A DNA stretch of 64,000 nucleotides from Cnuella takakiae. Its GTDB lineage: Bacteria; Bacteroidota; Bacteroidia; Chitinophagales; Chitinophagaceae. The notes below the pieces were generated by a model. It worked only from the letters and a program-made list of their open reading frames with translations. It was not told the origin of the DNA and did not search any database. Positions within the stretch are counted from its first letter, which is position 1, and every line of letters starts with the position of its first letter. Made by a program: the position numbers and the translations under genes. Positions 61,480 to 64,000 of the stretch are shown piece by piece. Where the stretch lies: assembly GCF_001953305.1 (NCBI RefSeq), contig NZ_MTFE01000010.1, forward strand, positions 62,001 through 126,000, read 5' to 3'.

Positions 61480-63164
61480 GCTTTTGTCAGCCATTCGGGT
61501 TCAGGAATATCAAATTTTCGCAACACCAGTTCCGCCGTTTGCAGTGCGCCTTCCACCCAGGTTTGGTTGGTGGAAAAAGCCTCGCCGCAGATAAAGCAGG
61601 GAAATCCCGGCACCGGCTGGATCATCTTTTCCAGCACCTCGGTGGAACGGTAACCGGAGTTCCAGAAGTGTACCGCGCCGCCATAAGGATCATCGCCCCA
61701 ATCCATATATGCGGCTTCCAGCGGCTCGGGTGCGTCATTTATTTCGTGCATTATTTGCAGTTCGCGGTGCATTTCTTTGACCATGGCTTTCGGGGCTTCG
61801 CAATGCTTCCAGTTTTCCTCCAGTCTTTTGTGCCAGCCGCTCTTACCTGTCTTTCCGGCACTGGGCATCCGCTTGCGTTTGAACTTGGGTGCCGCATCAT
61901 TTTCCACCACATCATAGGGGCCCAGGGGGCGACTGCGCAGGCCACCCCAGAACGACGAGCTCTGGGCATCGTTGTACACCATGATGATGGCATTGGTGTT
62001 GGACCCGGCACCGTTGGACTGCTTGCCTTCCTCACCCCAGTAGTAACACTGGCGGATGGGTATATCGGTTAGCGAACGACCCTGGCTCACGCCCTCTTTT
62101 TTCCACCAGGGCTGGTCGTATGCAATAAACATCTTGTACAGCGGGATGGGTGTTACCGACTCCAATAGGGTTTGTACATGCGGCGCGGCCACGGGGTCGA
62201 GTACCGGACCTTTTTGCGCCAGCAATTCGATGCTGCGCCTGGGCATGGCCAGCACAACAGCCCTCGCAGTATGGGTCTTCCTGTCATTGCGAAACTGGAG
62301 CGAAACGCCTTTGCTCCTATCAGCAAGGGTTACCCTGTCGAAGGATTCCAGCCACTTTTCCGTAACGACGGTACCTCCGGCGGCTTCAAAGGCCTGCTGC
62401 ATGGTCCAGATCACCGCATCGTAGCCTTCATCAAGGAGGTAGTATTTCACACCCGGCGTAAAATCAAAATATTCGCAGATCGCATCCACCGCGTTGGTGT
62501 TAAAGCCAAGGCAATCGTATCCTACCGTAGTAACGGCAAGGCGATACGCTTCATGGCTCAACTGGGTGGCAATAAGGTTCCAGAACCCATGCTTGTACAG
62601 CGCCACACCATCTACCTTTTGTTTGTTCAAAAATGCCCGCAGCGCAGGCCCTGAATATTTGGTGATATCCGGAAACAGTTTTTCAACGGCAAAGCCGATA
62701 AAATTATCCGCCGCGTTCTGGTTACTTGCTTTGAGCCATGCGATCTCGTCCGGCGCCAGGTTGTAGGGAAGTTTGTCCGGGTCGGAAAGGTCTTTTACCC
62801 GCATTTTCTTCCCCCTCAGGTACAACAGGTTTTCCGGATCGGCAACCACCTGTTCATGCCTTTTCAGCTGGAGTTTATTTTCTACCAGCGATCGTACAAT
62901 TTGTTGGGAAGAAACATAGCGCATACCGCCGATCTCGCAAACAATGCCGGGAAGCCCGGGCGCCTTTGCGGAAAGAATACGTCCCCCGATCCGGTTGCTG
63001 CCTTCAAACAGGGCGATCTTCAAACTGCCTCGTTGTTTCTGCCATTTTTTTAGCTGGGGCGAATGGCCCGGTCCATCTAACAACAGGCGCCAGGCAGTGT
63101 ATACCCCCGAGGCGCCGCCACCTATGATGGCGATATCATAATCAGGCAAGCGATCTTTTGACAT
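61476..63164 (-). CDS. FAD-dependent amine oxidase (L-amino-acid oxidase / flavin monoamine oxidase family)
   Basis: A 562-residue flavoenzyme. The N-terminal FAD motif is YDIAIIGGGASGVYTAWRLL, followed by IALFEGSNRIGGRIL and, after a short segment, EIGGMRYV, the arrangement of amine oxidases such as L-amino-acid, tryptophan and lysine oxidases. C-terminal FAD contacts appear in DPYGGAVHFWNSGYRSTEV and GFPCFICGEAFSTNQTWVEGALQTAELVL. It should oxidise the amino group of an amino acid or amine to an imine, which becomes a 2-oxo acid or aldehyde with release of ammonia and peroxide. The gene lies 18 bases after the thiamine-diphosphate enzyme and overlaps the KASIII-like gene by four bases. A product that serves as a 2-oxo acid for the thiamine enzyme is plausible. 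Confidence 0.88.
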   Translation of the reverse strand: MSKDRLPDYDIAIIGGGASGVYTAWRLLLDGPGHSPQLKKWQKQRGSLKIALFEGSNRIGGRILSAKAPGLPGIVCEIGGMRYVSSQQIVRSLVENKLQLKRHEQVVADPENLLYLRGKKMRVKDLSDPDKLPYNLAPDEIAWLKASNQNAADNFIGFAVEKLFPDITKYSGPALRAFLNKQKVDGVALYKHGFWNLIATQLSHEAYRLAVTTVGYDCLGFNTNAVDAICEYFDFTPGVKYYLLDEGYDAVIWTMQQAFEAAGGTVVTEKWLESFDRVTLADRSKGVSLQFRNDRKTHTARAVVLAMPRRSIELLAQKGPVLDPVAAPHVQTLLESVTPIPLYKMFIAYDQPWWKKEGVSQGRSLTDIPIRQCYYWGEEGKQSNGAGSNTNAIIMVYNDAQSSSFWGGLRSRPLGPYDVVENDAAPKFKRKRMPSAGKTGKSGWHKRLEENWKHCEAPKAMVKEMHRELQIMHEINDAPEPLEAAYMDWGDDPYGGAVHFWNSGYRSTEVLEKMIQPVPGFPCFICGEAFSTNQTWVEGALQTAELVLRKFDIPEPEWLTKA

Positions 63165-63182
63165 GTATTGGTTTTTTGGTGG

Positions 63183-64000
63183 TTAATGTTTGGGCGGCCT
63201 GGGGCCGTAAATAGGATTGTAGTAGGGCGGTATCGATTTCCGGTTGATGCGGGCAATGACCACCTGTGGCCTTTGCTGCTGGTTGGCCCGGTCAATGATC
63301 CCCGGCATTTGCAGCTCCAGCTCAAGAGGCGAATCGATGGTATAGGCATCAGCACCGAGGCTTTTAGCAAAAAGGGCCAGGTCGGGGTTGCCCAACTCGT
63401 AAAGGTTATTCCATACATCGGGGTGCTGCGGGTCGGGCGCAAAATGGTTCATGCCCTGGGTTACCATCGACAGGTTATTGTCGTACAGCACGATCCAGAT
63501 TGCGCCAACCTTGTACTGGCTTGCGGTGGCTACCTCGGTGCCCTGCATCAGGAAGGCGCCATCGCCCACAATGGCAATGCAGGTATCGCTTGGGCAGCCG
63601 ATCTTGGCACCAATTACGGCACCCACGCCAAACCCCATCGGACCCATGGAAAGGGCGCTGAAGATTGCTGTTGGTGGTGCAATGGCTAGGTAGTGCACCG
63701 ACCAGCCCACGCAGTTACCAGCATCGATGAAAATATTACTGTTGGCAGGCAGCGTTTGTTGCAATACCCGCATCAGCGCAGCGGGCTCTATCGGGTCATT
63801 GTTGCATGCATACTCATCCGGATTTACAAATGGCGATTGGGTCTTGATGGATGCAATCAAACTTTTTCTTTCCGCCACCAGCTGCTCGTCGGGAGGGAAC
63901 TCGGGTATCAGCGAAGCCAGGTCGCTGATAAAGGCACCCGCTTCGCCTACGATGCCCTGTGTTACCTCGAAAGAACGCGCAATAATCTTTTGGTTGATGT
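63183..64000 (-). CDS. Thiamine-diphosphate-dependent enzyme, acetolactate-synthase/decarboxylase type (cut by window end)
   Basis: The C-terminal 270 or so residues of a thiamine-diphosphate enzyme; the frame is open to base 64000, so the start is outside. The PYR domain is missing, the end of the central domain is present (GIVGEAGAFISDLASLIPEF), and the C-terminal PP domain is complete. It contains the cofactor motif GDGAFLMQGTEVATASQYKV and then YDNNLSMVTQG (GDG to NN), with NIFIDAGNCVGWSVHYL before it. This arrangement is shared by acetolactate synthase, benzoylformate and indolepyruvate decarboxylases and related carboligases, and the reaction cannot be decided without the N-terminal half. 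It leads the operon with the amine oxidase and the KASIII-like gene. Confidence 0.88.
   Translation of the reverse strand, partial: INQKIIARSFEVTQGIVGEAGAFISDLASLIPEFPPDEQLVAERKSLIASIKTQSPFVNPDEYACNNDPIEPAALMRVLQQTLPANSNIFIDAGNCVGWSVHYLAIAPPTAIFSALSMGPMGFGVGAVIGAKIGCPSDTCIAIVGDGAFLMQGTEVATASQYKVGAIWIVLYDNNLSMVTQGMNHFAPDPQHPDVWNNLYELGNPDLALFAKSLGADAYTIDSPLELELQMPGIIDRANQQQRPQVVIARINRKSIPPYYNPIYGPRPPKH

Overview
The window comes from a Bacteroidota chromosome, most likely of the Chitinophagaceae type. Evidence is a SusC/SusD pair, carboxypeptidase-like domains on TonB-dependent receptors, several long PAS sensor kinases sharing one transmitter module, GH97 and GH78 glycosidases, absence of clear Shine-Dalgarno sites, and promoters of the Bacteroidota form TAnnTTTG. 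No rRNA, tRNA, CRISPR array or intact insertion sequence was seen.

Layout. 0.1-2.0 kb: a PAS histidine kinase. 2.5-9.3 kb: a complete RND multidrug efflux system (outer-membrane lipoprotein, pump, adaptor) with its TetR regulator and three matching 13-bp operators. 9.8-13.9 kb: a six-PAS histidine kinase and a single-domain response regulator. 14.7-16.7 kb: a GH97 glycosidase closed by a strong terminator. 17.3-33.0 kb, all on the minus strand: a sulfur-related locus with SusC/SusD, two DoxX-like membrane paralogues, an FAD oxidoreductase, a YeiH-type sulfate exporter, a c-type cytochrome, a SoxC-like sulfite dehydrogenase, and a separately promoted TonB receptor. The SusC operon and the lone receptor share an almost identical 19-bp palindrome placed directly on the predicted -7 box, so they look co-regulated.

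33.5-39.2 kb: an A+T-rich accessory islet of small genes (DUF4468-like, a frameshifted VOC protein, an Asp-box propeller opposite a membrane-bound winged-helix regulator, a frameshifted membrane protein, a small membrane protein). They are separated by inverted-repeat linkers and bounded by a decayed tyrosine recombinase. 39.2-48.3 kb: an NAD(P)-dependent reductase and a cyanophycin locus (cyanophycinase with a BON lipoprotein on one strand; a GH1-SDR fusion and cyanophycin synthetase on the other), then an acetyltransferase. 48.9-51.6 kb: a GH78 rhamnosidase. 52.1-60.4 kb: a signalling block with a bacteriophytochrome kinase, a GAF protein with a degenerate kinase end, and a 1325-residue protein built like soluble adenylyl cyclase. 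60.5-64.0 kb: a tightly coupled minus-strand operon of a thiamine-diphosphate enzyme (cut by the window edge), an FAD amine oxidase and a KASIII-like protein without its catalytic cysteine; this may be a small biosynthetic cluster.

The most promising candidates for something new are the operator-linked sulfur locus, the cassette-like islet, and the terminal three-gene operon.
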